This document shows, piece by piece, positions 17,502 through 25,348 of a stretch of DNA of 64,000 nucleotides. The stretch is taken from positions 1,178,001 through 1,242,000 of the forward strand of contig NZ_JAIMBW010000001.1 of assembly GCF_019195455.1 (NCBI RefSeq), written 5' to 3'. The notes under the pieces were generated by a model that saw only the letters and a program-made list of their open reading frames with translations, did no database searches and had not been told where the DNA came from. Positions within the stretch are counted from its first letter, which is position 1, and every line of letters begins with the position of its first letter. The DNA is from Gymnodinialimonas phycosphaerae (lineage in GTDB: Bacteria > Pseudomonadota > Alphaproteobacteria > Rhodobacterales > Rhodobacteraceae). A program made the translations under genes and the position numbers.

Positions 17502-17705
17502 TCAGGAAGGATCATCGATGACCAATGCGATTCGGCGACCGTCTAGAACCAGTTTTCCCTCGTTCTCGAAGTTCACCGTGACCCGGCCGGAGATGTTCGA
17601 TTGTACCTGCCCCACGCCCCAATCAGGCGCTTTGGGATTGCGCACGTACATGCCGGGCTCAAGGATTGCCGTGATGTCTGCGGCGTCTCCGTTTTCTTTT
17701 TCCAT
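17502..17705 (-). CDS. DUF3553 domain protein
   Basis: This 67-residue protein is a complete DUF3553 domain: ILEPGMYVRNPKAPDWGVGQ, then VQSNISGRVTVNFENEGK and a short C-terminal strand. The pattern resembles the small beta-barrel of CarD/TRCF-type domains, so contact with nucleic acid or RNA polymerase is conceivable, but no function is established. Its ATG lies only 20 bp from the divergent chpT ATG, so their promoters must overlap each other's genes. It is too short for misannotation of a larger protein, and the whole domain is present. Confidence 0.8.
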   Translation of the reverse strand: MEKENGDAADITAILEPGMYVRNPKAPDWGVGQVQSNISGRVTVNFENEGKLVLDGRRIALVIDDPS

Positions 17706-17725
17706 AGTGTGAAGGGCCTTCTGCC

Positions 17726-18349
17726 ATGCGTGACGAATTGATTGAACCAGTCACAAGTCTGGCCGATCTGGTGGCCTCGCGCCTGTGTCATGACCTAGTT
17801 AACCCACTGGGCGCAATCGGCAATGGGGTTGAGCTGTTGGAGATGACGGGAAAGGCCGATGGCCCGGAGGTGGAACTGATCCGCGACGCCGTGCGCGCGG
17901 CGCAAGCGCGCATTCGGCTGTTCCGCCTGGCCTTTGGCGGGGCGTTGCCCGGTCAATCCACCTCGCTGCGCGAGGCGAAACTGGTGGTGGAGGGGTATTT
18001 TCACCAAAGCCGCATCACCACAGAATGGCTCGCGACGGGGGACCGATCGCGGCAGGAAACCAAGCTGGGGTTTTTGATGCTGCTTTGTGCCGAAACGGCC
18101 TTGCCAATGGGCGGGAACATCCGCATCGGCCCCGATCAGACGGGCCATTGGCAGCTGGAAGCGACGGGCAAGCGCTTGAACGTTGACGAGGACCTATGGG
18201 AGGTATTGCGATCGGGCGCGCCTGCCCATGGGCGGGCGCTGCGCCCCGCCGACGCGCAGTTTCCGGTGCTGTTGCAGGCGGCAGAGGCCTTGGGCATGAC
18301 GGTCAACTACGTGCTTGAGGCCGAGACATTCCGAATGTCGACAGCCTAG
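17726..18349 (+). CDS. chpT: Histidine phosphotransferase ChpT
   Basis: This 207-residue protein passes phosphate from the hybrid kinase CckA to CtrA (and CpdR in Caulobacter). The phosphoacceptor region SRLCHDLVNPLGAIGNGVEL contains His22 in the DHp-like helix. The rest is a degenerate ATPase-like domain, as in the family. In Rhodobacterales this relay governs motility, gene-transfer agents and surface functions. The ATG at 17726 places His22 at the expected distance from the N terminus. GAAGGG at 17711-17716 is a plausible ribosome site. The divergent DUF3553 ATG is 20 bp away. Confidence 0.92.
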   Translation: MRDELIEPVTSLADLVASRLCHDLVNPLGAIGNGVELLEMTGKADGPEVELIRDAVRAAQARIRLFRLAFGGALPGQSTSLREAKLVVEGYFHQSRITTEWLATGDRSRQETKLGFLMLLCAETALPMGGNIRIGPDQTGHWQLEATGKRLNVDEDLWEVLRSGAPAHGRALRPADAQFPVLLQAAEALGMTVNYVLEAETFRMSTA

Positions 18350-18352
18350 GCC

Positions 18353-18423
18353 GGACGCCTGAGAATGGGCGCCTAATAATGGGCACCTGAGACGGGACGC
18401 CTGAGATTGGACCTCTTGGGTTG
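18353..18423. repeat. Degenerate 13-15-bp tandem array after chpT
   Basis: Five head-to-tail units of the type GGACGCCTGAGAATG run from 18353 to 18423 with differences between units. They fill the space between convergent chpT and the gamma-carbonic anhydrase gene. Confidence 0.6.
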
Positions 18424-18435
18424 GCCGGATCAGGC

Positions 18436-18954
18436 TCAGGTCGGGCGCAGACCCGCCCGGAAGCGCCGCATGTTCTGCCGATAGTGATCCGCCGACGCCA
18501 GCAGCTTCGCGCGGGCATCCTCGTCAAGGTCCCGCACGACCTTGCCGGGCACCCCCATCACCAGGGACCCGTCGGGGATCACCTTCCCCTCGGGGATCAG
18601 CGCGCCCGCGCCAATCAGGCACCCTGCCCCGATCTGCGCGCTGTTGAGCACCGTCGCGCCCATGCCGACCAGCGACCCCGCGCCAATCGTGCAGCCATGC
18701 AGCATCGCCCTGTGCCCGATCGTGCAATCCGGCCCGATCGTCAGCGGACAGCCCGGATCCGTATGACACACCACATTTTCCTGCACGTTCGAGCCCGCAC
18801 CGACACGGATTTCCTCGTTGTCACCCCTAAGCGTGCAGCCGAACCAGACGCTCGCCCCCGTTTCAAGCACCACGTTGCCGATGACATTGGCATCGGGCGC
18901 AACCCAGGTGTCTTCGGCGATATCGGGCGTGACCCCGTCGAGCTGATAGATCAT
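18436..18954 (-). CDS. Gamma-carbonic anhydrase family protein
   Basis: This 172-residue protein folds as a left-handed beta-helix of hexapeptide repeats (for example [20 protein letters not shown]). The histidines expected as trimer metal ligands are present in [16 protein letters not shown] and nearby, and the Arg-Asp pair RGDNEE is kept. The family includes PaaY/YrdA-type proteins; not all are active anhydrases. It overlaps the gmk stop by four bases (ATGA), forming the operon yicC-gmk-this gene. Role in CO2 chemistry or as a CoA thioesterase is undecided. Confidence 0.88.
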   Translation of the reverse strand: MIYQLDGVTPDIAEDTWVAPDANVIGNVVLETGASVWFGCTLRGDNEEIRVGAGSNVQENVVCHTDPGCPLTIGPDCTIGHRAMLHGCTIGAGSLVGMGATVLNSAQIGAGCLIGAGALIPEGKVIPDGSLVMGVPGKVVRDLDEDARAKLLASADHYRQNMRRFRAGLRPT

Positions 18955-19601
18955 TCCGGCAACTCCTCGAATTCCGTTTGCAACTTGCGCACATGGGCCT
19001 GGAGGCCCGGTTGCTGTTCGCGGCGCAGGCGCTCGGCGGTGATGATGGTCTTCAATCGCGCCTCGGTTTTATCCAGATCGTCGTTGACGATCACGTAATC
19101 ATAGCCGTCCCACCGGCTGATCTCGTCCCAACTCTTGCGCATCCGCTTGGTGATCACGTCGTCGCTGTCCTGCGCGCGGCTTTCCAGACGCCGCTTCAAT
19201 TCCGGGATGGAGGGCGGAAGGATGAAGATCGACAGCGTATGCTTGCCGAGACTGGAGTTGCGGATCTGTTGCGCACCCTGCCAATCGATATCGAACAAGA
19301 CATCGCGCCCAGCCTCGATCGCCTCGGACACGGGACCCATGGGAGAGCCGTAGAAGTTGCCGAATACATGGGCGTGCTCCAGCATCTGGTTGTCGGCGAC
19401 CATATGCTTGAACGCAGGCTCTTCCAGGAAGCGGTAGTCGACGCCGTCCACTTCGCCCGACCGCGGCGGCCGCGTGGTGGCCGAGACCGAAAAGCTGAGG
19501 GTCGGGTCCCATTCCATCAACCGCCGCGCCAGCGTTGATTTGCCCGCGCCCGAGGGTGAGGACAGGATGATCAAAAGGCCACGCCGTTCCACTTCAGTCA
19601 T
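18951..19601 (-). CDS. gmk: Guanylate kinase
   Basis: This 216-residue enzyme phosphorylates GMP to GDP. The P-loop [11 protein letters not shown] is near residue 13, and the GMP-binding segments [19 protein letters not shown] and GNFYGSPMG are intact. A GTG at 19607 also fits the frame and overlaps the yicC stop, but GGAG lies immediately before it and exactly five bases before the ATG at 19601, so the ATG is the likely start. The yicC-gmk order is widespread in Proteobacteria. Confidence 0.95.
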   Translation of the reverse strand: MTEVERRGLLIILSSPSGAGKSTLARRLMEWDPTLSFSVSATTRPPRSGEVDGVDYRFLEEPAFKHMVADNQMLEHAHVFGNFYGSPMGPVSEAIEAGRDVLFDIDWQGAQQIRNSSLGKHTLSIFILPPSIPELKRRLESRAQDSDDVITKRMRKSWDEISRWDGYDYVIVNDDLDKTEARLKTIITAERLRREQQPGLQAHVRKLQTEFEELPE

Positions 19602-19603
19602 CT

Positions 19604-20488
19604 TCACTCCACATTCTGCACCTGCTCGCGCATCTGATCGATGGTCAGTTTCAGGTCAAGGCCAATGGCGGTCAGGTCCGTGTCCGCAGACTTGGCACAG
19701 AGCGTGTTGGCCTCGCGGTTGAACTCCTGCATCAGGAAATCCAGCTTGCGTCCGACGGGGCCGCCGGTGGTGATCAACGCGCGGGCGGCGGCGACATGGG
19801 CGCCAAGCCGGTCGATCTCTTCGGTGACGTCGCCCTTGACGGCCAGTGTCGCCAGTTCCTGCGCCAGACGCGCTTCGTCCACGATATCGGTGGCCTCCAG
19901 CAAGGCTGCCACCTGGCTCCGCAGCCGGTCCCCCTGCACCTCGGTTCGCGCGTTGGCCGCCGCCTTGGCGGCCTGTGTCAACTGCTCGATCGTGGCAAGC
20001 TGCGCCATCATCACCTCGGCTAGGGCGTTGCCCTCGGTGCGGCGCATGTCCACGAAGGCGGCGATCAACTCATCGGCCTCGATCATCAACGCCTCGACGC
20101 TTGGCAAACCAGCCGCGTCCGTGCCGTCCATCACGCCGCGCATGCCCAGGACATCCACGGCGGTCGAGTGCGTCAGCCCGCCATTGGCGCGCGCCTCGAC
20201 CTGCGCGATGATTTCCAACGCGGCATCCAGCGCCTCGACCGACAGGCGACCGCCTGCCAACGCCTCGCGGGTCAGGCGCAGCCCAAGGGTCACATTCCCG
20301 CGGGTCATCGCTTTCTTCAACGCCGCGCGCAACGGCTGCTCCAACGCCGCCAAACTATCGGGTAGGCGCAACCGCAGATCCAGGCCCCGCCCATTGACCG
20401 AGCGGAGGTCCCAACTCCATGAAAACCCTTCCGCAGCCCCCTCGGAACTGGCGAAAGCTGTCATCGATGCAAGGCCCGGATCACTCAT
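19604..20488 (-). CDS. yicC: YicC/YloC family endoribonuclease
   Basis: This 294-residue protein is a full-length YicC, from [10 protein letters not shown] and [15 protein letters not shown] at the N terminus to [18 protein letters not shown] at the C terminus. Members have been reported as endoribonucleases that act in RNA turnover. Position next to gmk is conserved. Its ATG lies 16 bp from a perfect TTAA-N7-TTAAC site (20505-20520), which suggests CtrA-related control. The product is cytoplasmic. Confidence 0.9.
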   Translation of the reverse strand: MSDPGLASMTAFASSEGAAEGFSWSWDLRSVNGRGLDLRLRLPDSLAALEQPLRAALKKAMTRGNVTLGLRLTREALAGGRLSVEALDAALEIIAQVEARANGGLTHSTAVDVLGMRGVMDGTDAAGLPSVEALMIEADELIAAFVDMRRTEGNALAEVMMAQLATIEQLTQAAKAAANARTEVQGDRLRSQVAALLEATDIVDEARLAQELATLAVKGDVTEEIDRLGAHVAAARALITTGGPVGRKLDFLMQEFNREANTLCAKSADTDLTAIGLDLKLTIDQMREQVQNVE

Positions 20489-20504
20489 TTTGCTGCCCCT
20501 TCCA

Positions 20505-20520
20505 GTTAACCATGCGTTAA
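20505..20520 (-). promoter_or_regulatory. Predicted CtrA-binding site (exact TTAA-N7-TTAAC)
   Basis: On the minus strand TTAA-CGCATGG-TTAAC is an exact consensus site. It lies 17-32 bp upstream of the yicC ATG and 157 bp before the divergent PAS-domain gene. It could drive the PAS gene or repress yicC. Confidence 0.5.
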
Positions 20521-20676
20521 ATCTCCCCCTGCCCGAACAATTTTAGATAGTGTATTCGAAAAGGGACAGGAAGCGCACCACGGCGATAAGACGCGCTTGG
20601 AAGTGCACCTGTCAGGGGACACGGATTTGATTGTTTGGAAAGCACCGCAAGGCAAGCGACCAACGGAAAGCGTGAA

Positions 20677-21378
20677 ATGACGATGACAGATGAATTGACC
20701 CAAGCGCTACCCGGAATCGATGGTCGGATCACCAGCGTTCTGCGCTATTGGGACGGCTTGCGCGGCGACCGTTTTGCGCCGGGCCGGATCGAGATCAGCC
20801 CCTCTGCGATCACCCGCCACCTTTCGCGCATCTGTATTCTGGAGCGCCCCCGCGCGGGCACCGTGCGGATGCGCCTGGCGGGCGCCACCTTGTCCACCCG
20901 CGCCGGGATGGAACTGCGGGGTATGCCGTTCCGCTCGCTCTTCGACCTCGACGACCGCCACATCGCGATGGATGCGGCAGAAACGGCAATCACCACGCCC
21001 GCCGTCAGCCTGCTGGCGTTGGCCAGCCCGGAACGCTCGGGGCCCGTGCCCGAGGCGATGATGGCTATTCTGCCGCTGACCGATACACGGGGTGCGCTGA
21101 CCCGGGCCCTTGCAATCTATTCCGAGCGTGCGTCAGTAACGCCGTTCATCTCGGATGTTCGGGGGCGGTTTCACGTCACCGACAGCTGGTCGCTGGATAT
21201 TCCGGAAAGCGGGCCGATCGTCGGCCCGATGGGCGATGCGACGGCAACAAAGCTGATCTCGACCCAGATCATGCGGCCGCGCTTGGCCACCCAGGCCGCA
21301 GCCCCGGTGCTTGAGGCGCAAGACTTGCCGAACAACTGCCGCCCGGTCTTTCAGGTGATCGACGGCGGGTTGGCCTAA
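20677..21378 (+). CDS. PAS-domain protein (PAS_5 family)
   Basis: This 233-residue protein matches the alphaproteobacterial PAS_5 family, with YWDGLRGDRFAPGRIEISP at the start of the domain and RMRLAGATLSTRAGMELRGM in the middle. No output domain (kinase, GGDEF or HTH) is attached. The ATG at 20677 follows GGAAAG; a TTG 42 bases upstream is not needed. It diverges from yicC across a predicted CtrA site. A sensory or adaptor role is inferred from the PAS fold only. Confidence 0.75.
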   Translation: MTMTDELTQALPGIDGRITSVLRYWDGLRGDRFAPGRIEISPSAITRHLSRICILERPRAGTVRMRLAGATLSTRAGMELRGMPFRSLFDLDDRHIAMDAAETAITTPAVSLLALASPERSGPVPEAMMAILPLTDTRGALTRALAIYSERASVTPFISDVRGRFHVTDSWSLDIPESGPIVGPMGDATATKLISTQIMRPRLATQAAAPVLEAQDLPNNCRPVFQVIDGGLA

Positions 21379-21411
21379 CACCGCCCGCCGCCATCAGTGT
21401 CACGTCATCAA

Positions 21412-21469
21412 CCTTACGCCGTCTGAACTTACGCCGTCTGACCTGGGCCGTCTGACCTAGGCCGTTGCG
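21412..21469. repeat. Degenerate 14-15-bp tandem array overlapping the aroG stop
   Basis: About four units based on TTACGCCGTCTGA run head to tail. The last unit includes the DAHP synthase stop codon at 21457-21459. It lies between convergent genes, like the array at 18353. Confidence 0.6.
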
Positions 21470-22830
21470 CGCAGGGCGTCGCGGCTGGCTGACAGCTCTT
21501 CCGCCACCAGAAATGCGAGCTCCAACGACTGCGACGCGTTCAAGCGTGGGTCGCACGCGGTGTGATAGCGCGAGGAAAGATCCTCGTCCGTCACGGCACG
21601 CACGCCGCCGGTGCATTCGGTTACGTCCTGGCCCGTCATCTCGAAATGCACACCGCCGGGGATCGTCCCCTCGGCGCGATGCACCTCGAAGAATTCCTGC
21701 ACTTCGCGCAACACGCTCTCGAAGGGCCGGGTCTTGTAGCCCGACTCGGCCTTGATCGTGTTGCCGTGCATCGGATCGCAGGTCCAGACGACGGGGTGCG
21801 CCTCTTCTTCCACGGCCCGGACAAGCTTGGGCAGGATCTCGTTCACCGCGCCCGCACCAAAGCGGTTGATCAGCACAATGCGCCCCGCCTCGCGGTTCGG
21901 GTTAAGGGTGTCCAGCAAAACCTTCAGGTCCGAGCGTGTCATGGACGGCCCGCATTTGATCCCGATCGGGTTTTGCACGCCCTTGCAGAATTCCACATGC
22001 GCACCGTCGGTCTGACGGGTCCGGTCGCCGATCCAGATCATGTGGCCCGAGCCCGCAAGCCATTTGCCGGACGTGCTGTCCAGACGGCAAAGCGCTTCTT
22101 CATATTCCAGCAACAACGCTTCGTGGGAGGTATAGAAATCCACCTGCCCCAACTCATGGGCCGTGGCGCCGGTGACGCCGGCCGCCGTCATGAAGTCCAG
22201 CGCGTCCTGGATGCGGTTGGCCATGTCGGCATAGCGCTCGGCGTCGTTGATATCCGTGAACCCCAGGGTCCAGGAGTGAACGCGGTGAATGTCCGCGAAA
22301 CCACCCTTCGAAAACGCGCGCAGCAGGTTCAGCGTCGCTGCCGCCTGGGTGTAGGCACGCAGCATCTTCTCGGGGTTCGGGATGCGCGCCTCGGGCGTGA
22401 AGTCCAGATCATTGATGATGTCACCGCGGTACGACGGCAGTTCCACGCCGTTCACCGTCTCGGTCGGCGCCGAACGCGGCTTGGCGAACTGGCCCGCCAT
22501 CCGCCCGATCTTCACGACGGGCACCTTCGCGCCGAAGGTCAGAACCGTGGCCATCTGCAACATCACCTTGAAGGTGTCGCGGATGTTGTCGGCAGAGAAC
22601 TCCGCGAAGCTTTCCGCGCAATCGCCGCCCTGCAACAGGAAGCCGTCGCCGCGCGAGACGGCGGCCAGTTCATCGCGCAGGGTGCGCGCTTCGCCTGCAA
22701 AAACCAACGGTGGATACTGGCGCAGCTGCGCTTCGACGGCCTCAAGGGCGTCGGCGTCCAGATAGTCGGGCATTTGCACGCGCGGCTTGGCGCGCCAATC
22801 GGATTTCGTCCAGCTGCTTGCTGCGGTCAT
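21457..22830 (-). CDS. aroG: 3-deoxy-7-phosphoheptulonate synthase, class II
   Basis: This 457-residue enzyme condenses phosphoenolpyruvate and erythrose 4-phosphate, the entry step of the shikimate pathway. It is of the plant/Mycobacterium class II type. Motifs include [66 protein letters not shown] and [15 protein letters not shown]. The start ATG at 22830 gives [15 protein letters not shown], the usual N terminus. It stands alone and diverges from the GlxA-type regulator. Confidence 0.95.
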   Translation of the reverse strand: MTAASSWTKSDWRAKPRVQMPDYLDADALEAVEAQLRQYPPLVFAGEARTLRDELAAVSRGDGFLLQGGDCAESFAEFSADNIRDTFKVMLQMATVLTFGAKVPVVKIGRMAGQFAKPRSAPTETVNGVELPSYRGDIINDLDFTPEARIPNPEKMLRAYTQAAATLNLLRAFSKGGFADIHRVHSWTLGFTDINDAERYADMANRIQDALDFMTAAGVTGATAHELGQVDFYTSHEALLLEYEEALCRLDSTSGKWLAGSGHMIWIGDRTRQTDGAHVEFCKGVQNPIGIKCGPSMTRSDLKVLLDTLNPNREAGRIVLINRFGAGAVNEILPKLVRAVEEEAHPVVWTCDPMHGNTIKAESGYKTRPFESVLREVQEFFEVHRAEGTIPGGVHFEMTGQDVTECTGGVRAVTDEDLSSRYHTACDPRLNASQSLELAFLVAEELSASRDALRATA

Positions 22831-23019
22831 AACTCTCTCCAATTCGCAGGGATCGCCGCCCTCTCTACACAAGGGGGGAACGGCTTCCAATCCCGCATTT
22901 TGTTATTCGTAGCCAATGAAATTGGCCGCCCGGGATTGCAACACCTCGATTTTAGTGGTTTCGCTGTTAGACGCGGTAGGCCTGCCCCGCCCTTTTTCGC
23001 CGCCAAGGGAGACTGCGAC

Positions 23020-24015
23020 ATGTTGGACAAAGGTGCCCGTTTGCGCCCTGGCGAAGGCCCCAAGCGGTTTGTCTTCGTCCTGTTGGACCAATTCACCATG
23101 TTGTGCTTCTCCTCGGCGGTCGAGGCGTTGCGGATCGCCAACCGCATGTCGGGCCAAAAACTGTACGAATGGACGCTTGTGGGCGAAGGCGGCGAAGATG
23201 CGCAGTGTTCGGCCGGGATCTGGTTCCGGCTGGACAGTGATTTGGAAGAGGTCACCCGCGACGACGTCGTCTTGCTGTGCGGCGGCATCGACGTGGCAAG
23301 CGCCACGACCAAGCGCCTGCTCAGCTGGATCCGGCGCGAGGCGCGCAAGGGTCCGATGATCGGCGGGCTCTGCACGGCAGGCTACACGCTGGCGCGCGCG
23401 GGTCTTCTGGACGGCAAGCGCGCCACCATCCATTGGGAAAACCAGGACAGTTTCGCCGAGGAATTCGAAGAGGTGACGCTGACCAAATCGGTCTTCGTCG
23501 TCGACGGCAACCGGATCACCACCGCAGGCGGCACCGCCTCCATCGACCTGATGCTGAAGCTGATCGCCGAGGATCACGGCGAGGATCTGGCCAATCTTGT
23601 AGCAGATCAGTTGATCTACACCTCCATCCGCACGGATCAGGACACGCAACGCCTGTCGATCCCCACCCGCATCGGGGTGCGGCACCCCAAGCTGGGGCAA
23701 GTGATCCGAATGATGGAGCAGAATATCGAGGACCCTATCAGCCCGGCGCAACTGGCAATGGATGTCGGCATGTCGACCCGCCAGTTAGAGCGGCTGTTCC
23801 GCCGCTACCTCAACCGCTCGCCGAAGCGTTATTACATGGAATTGCGCCTCGGCAAGGCGCGCAACCTTCTGATGCAGACGGACATGAGCGTGATCAACGT
23901 GGCGCTGGCCTGCGGCTTTGCCTCGCCCTCGCATTTCTCCAAATGCTACCGCGCCCATTATGACACCACCCCCTACCGCGAACGCGGCAGCCACGCGGCG
24001 CGCGTCAAGACATGA
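23020..24015 (+). CDS. GlxA family transcriptional regulator (DJ-1/PfpI plus AraC HTH)
   Basis: This 331-residue protein has an N-terminal DJ-1/PfpI-like domain (about residues 15-190, with the pseudo-active-site region GGLCTAGYTLARAGLLDG) and a C-terminal double AraC HTH (about 225-325, with SPAQLAMDVGMSTRQLERLF and VNVALACGFASPSHFSKCYR). Relatives control catabolism of glycine betaine, carnitine, arginine and similar compounds. The ATG at 23020 follows AAGGGAG. The open frame continues far upstream antisense to aroG, but that part is not coding. It overlaps the next gene by four bases, so the target may include that gene. Confidence 0.88.
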   Translation: MLDKGARLRPGEGPKRFVFVLLDQFTMLCFSSAVEALRIANRMSGQKLYEWTLVGEGGEDAQCSAGIWFRLDSDLEEVTRDDVVLLCGGIDVASATTKRLLSWIRREARKGPMIGGLCTAGYTLARAGLLDGKRATIHWENQDSFAEEFEEVTLTKSVFVVDGNRITTAGGTASIDLMLKLIAEDHGEDLANLVADQLIYTSIRTDQDTQRLSIPTRIGVRHPKLGQVIRMMEQNIEDPISPAQLAMDVGMSTRQLERLFRRYLNRSPKRYYMELRLGKARNLLMQTDMSVINVALACGFASPSHFSKCYRAHYDTTPYRERGSHAARVKT

Positions 24016-25085
24016 GGCGGGCCGCCCTGGGTCTTGCCATCGGGCTGATCTTCCTTGCCGGCGTTCTGGTGCTGACCGGCGGTCCCCGCGAAGGACTGCG
24101 GGCGGTGGGTGACGCACGGGCGCTGGCCGCTTTGCCGCGCGTGCCCGTGGCGCCGATGTTGGCGCTGCCCGAGGGGGCGCCCGATACAATCGTCTTCATG
24201 GATGGCGACGCGGGATGGTTCGAACTGGACATCGACGCCCTGCCGCCTGACACCGAAATCGGCATGCACGGGCCCCGCTTTTTCGATTTGTTCACCGGCA
24301 ACACCCACTTGCCGCTTTATTGTTCGGGCGGCACTGCGCGCCCCGGCAAGATCATCTGGATGATCCGAAACGCCGAGATTGCGCGCAACTTCGCGTTCTG
24401 CAACCGGCGCAGAATGGATCTGGGCCCCCTCCGCCCCCACACCGATCCCGTCACGATGGTCGACGCGACCCTGACCCAGGCAGAGGTCGAGGCGCTGCGC
24501 GCGCGCATCGCCAGCGTGCAGGGCCTTTGGGCCGTGACCCTTCCGGCCGCGTATCGCCCCTTCACCCACCAACGGGTGATCGAAGCGCCCTTTCATTGGA
24601 TCATCTTCGGCACCGGGCAATCCACCCTCCCCCTGCGCGAAGACCTGTCGCGCGCCGTGACCGCCCATCTCGGGGCCATGGCCGATCAGGCCGATATCAC
24701 GATCAACGAGCGGGTCGTCAGTTTCCTGACCGATACCATGGGCCATGGCGACCGCGCGGCGACCCAGGCCATGGGCGCGGGGATCGCGGTGGACGGCGGA
24801 TCCGTGATCCTGCCGGATATGGCGATTTCGCAGTTTCGCGTGACGTTGACCTGCACACCCGCAGCCTGTGCGGCGCTGGACGGGTTCGATGCCACGCCCC
24901 TGCTGGCGGACTTCCGCGACGGCGCCGTGCTGGACCTGGTCCTTGCCTCTGCCCTGCCGATCGAACGGAACCCCGATGATCTGATGCCCACGCCGCTGGT
25001 CCTGCGCGATCCGACGACGCGCCTGACCGCGACGGCCCCCGTCACCTACGCCGTGCGCTATATTAAACGGTCGCCATCGGACTAA
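24012..25085 (+). CDS. Unknown single-span membrane or exported protein coupled to the GlxA-type regulator
   Basis: This 357-residue protein begins MRRAALGLAIGLIFLAGVLVL, a single N-terminal membrane segment or uncleaved signal. The rest is soluble and presumably periplasmic. Three of its cysteines are in YCSGGT, FAFCNRRR and LTCTPAACAAL. I recognise no family or catalytic motif. The ATG overlaps the regulator stop (ATGA), so the two are translationally coupled. It is convergent, with a four-base overlap, with the small gene at 25082. Codon use looks native. Confidence 0.65.
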   Translation: MRRAALGLAIGLIFLAGVLVLTGGPREGLRAVGDARALAALPRVPVAPMLALPEGAPDTIVFMDGDAGWFELDIDALPPDTEIGMHGPRFFDLFTGNTHLPLYCSGGTARPGKIIWMIRNAEIARNFAFCNRRRMDLGPLRPHTDPVTMVDATLTQAEVEALRARIASVQGLWAVTLPAAYRPFTHQRVIEAPFHWIIFGTGQSTLPLREDLSRAVTAHLGAMADQADITINERVVSFLTDTMGHGDRAATQAMGAGIAVDGGSVILPDMAISQFRVTLTCTPAACAALDGFDATPLLADFRDGAVLDLVLASALPIERNPDDLMPTPLVLRDPTTRLTATAPVTYAVRYIKRSPSD

Positions 25086-25348
25086 GGCACCCGCGCCGCG
25101 CGCCCGCCCCGGCGTCCTGCGGGCGGCTTCGTGGCCAGCCCCTCGGTCAGCACCACCTTCATCGGATGATCATGCGGCTCGCCCTGATGGCGTGCCAAAA
25201 GCGCCTCGATCAGGGGTGCGTGGTCCGTGACCGGCACGCTCAGCGCCCAGTCCACGAAGATCGATCGGCACTCATAGATGCTGATACCGTGGATGCGAAA
25301 CGCCTCCCGGATCAGGCCCTTGGGGTCGGTGGGGTCATTGTCTTTCAT
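25082..25348 (-). CDS. Small conserved-type hypothetical protein coupled to glnE
   Basis: This 88-residue protein has a folded-looking core (LIREAFRIHGISIYECRSIFVDWALSVP is its helical part, given here only by its ends LIREAFRI and WALSVP) and a basic C-terminal tail rich in Arg and Gly. Its ATG overlaps the glnE stop by four bases, so it is the last gene of the glnE unit. No family is recognised. Good coupling and normal codon use support that it is real. Confidence 0.6.
   Translation of the reverse strand: MKDNDPTDPKGLIREAFRIHGISIYECRSIFVDWALSVPVTDHAPLIEALLARHQGEPHDHPMKVVLTEGLATKPPAGRRGGRAARVP

Noticed and set aside
21562..23019. Long plus-strand open extension upstream of the GlxA-type regulator
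   Set aside because: It is antisense to class II DAHP synthase. The regulator domain begins only after the ATG at 23020.
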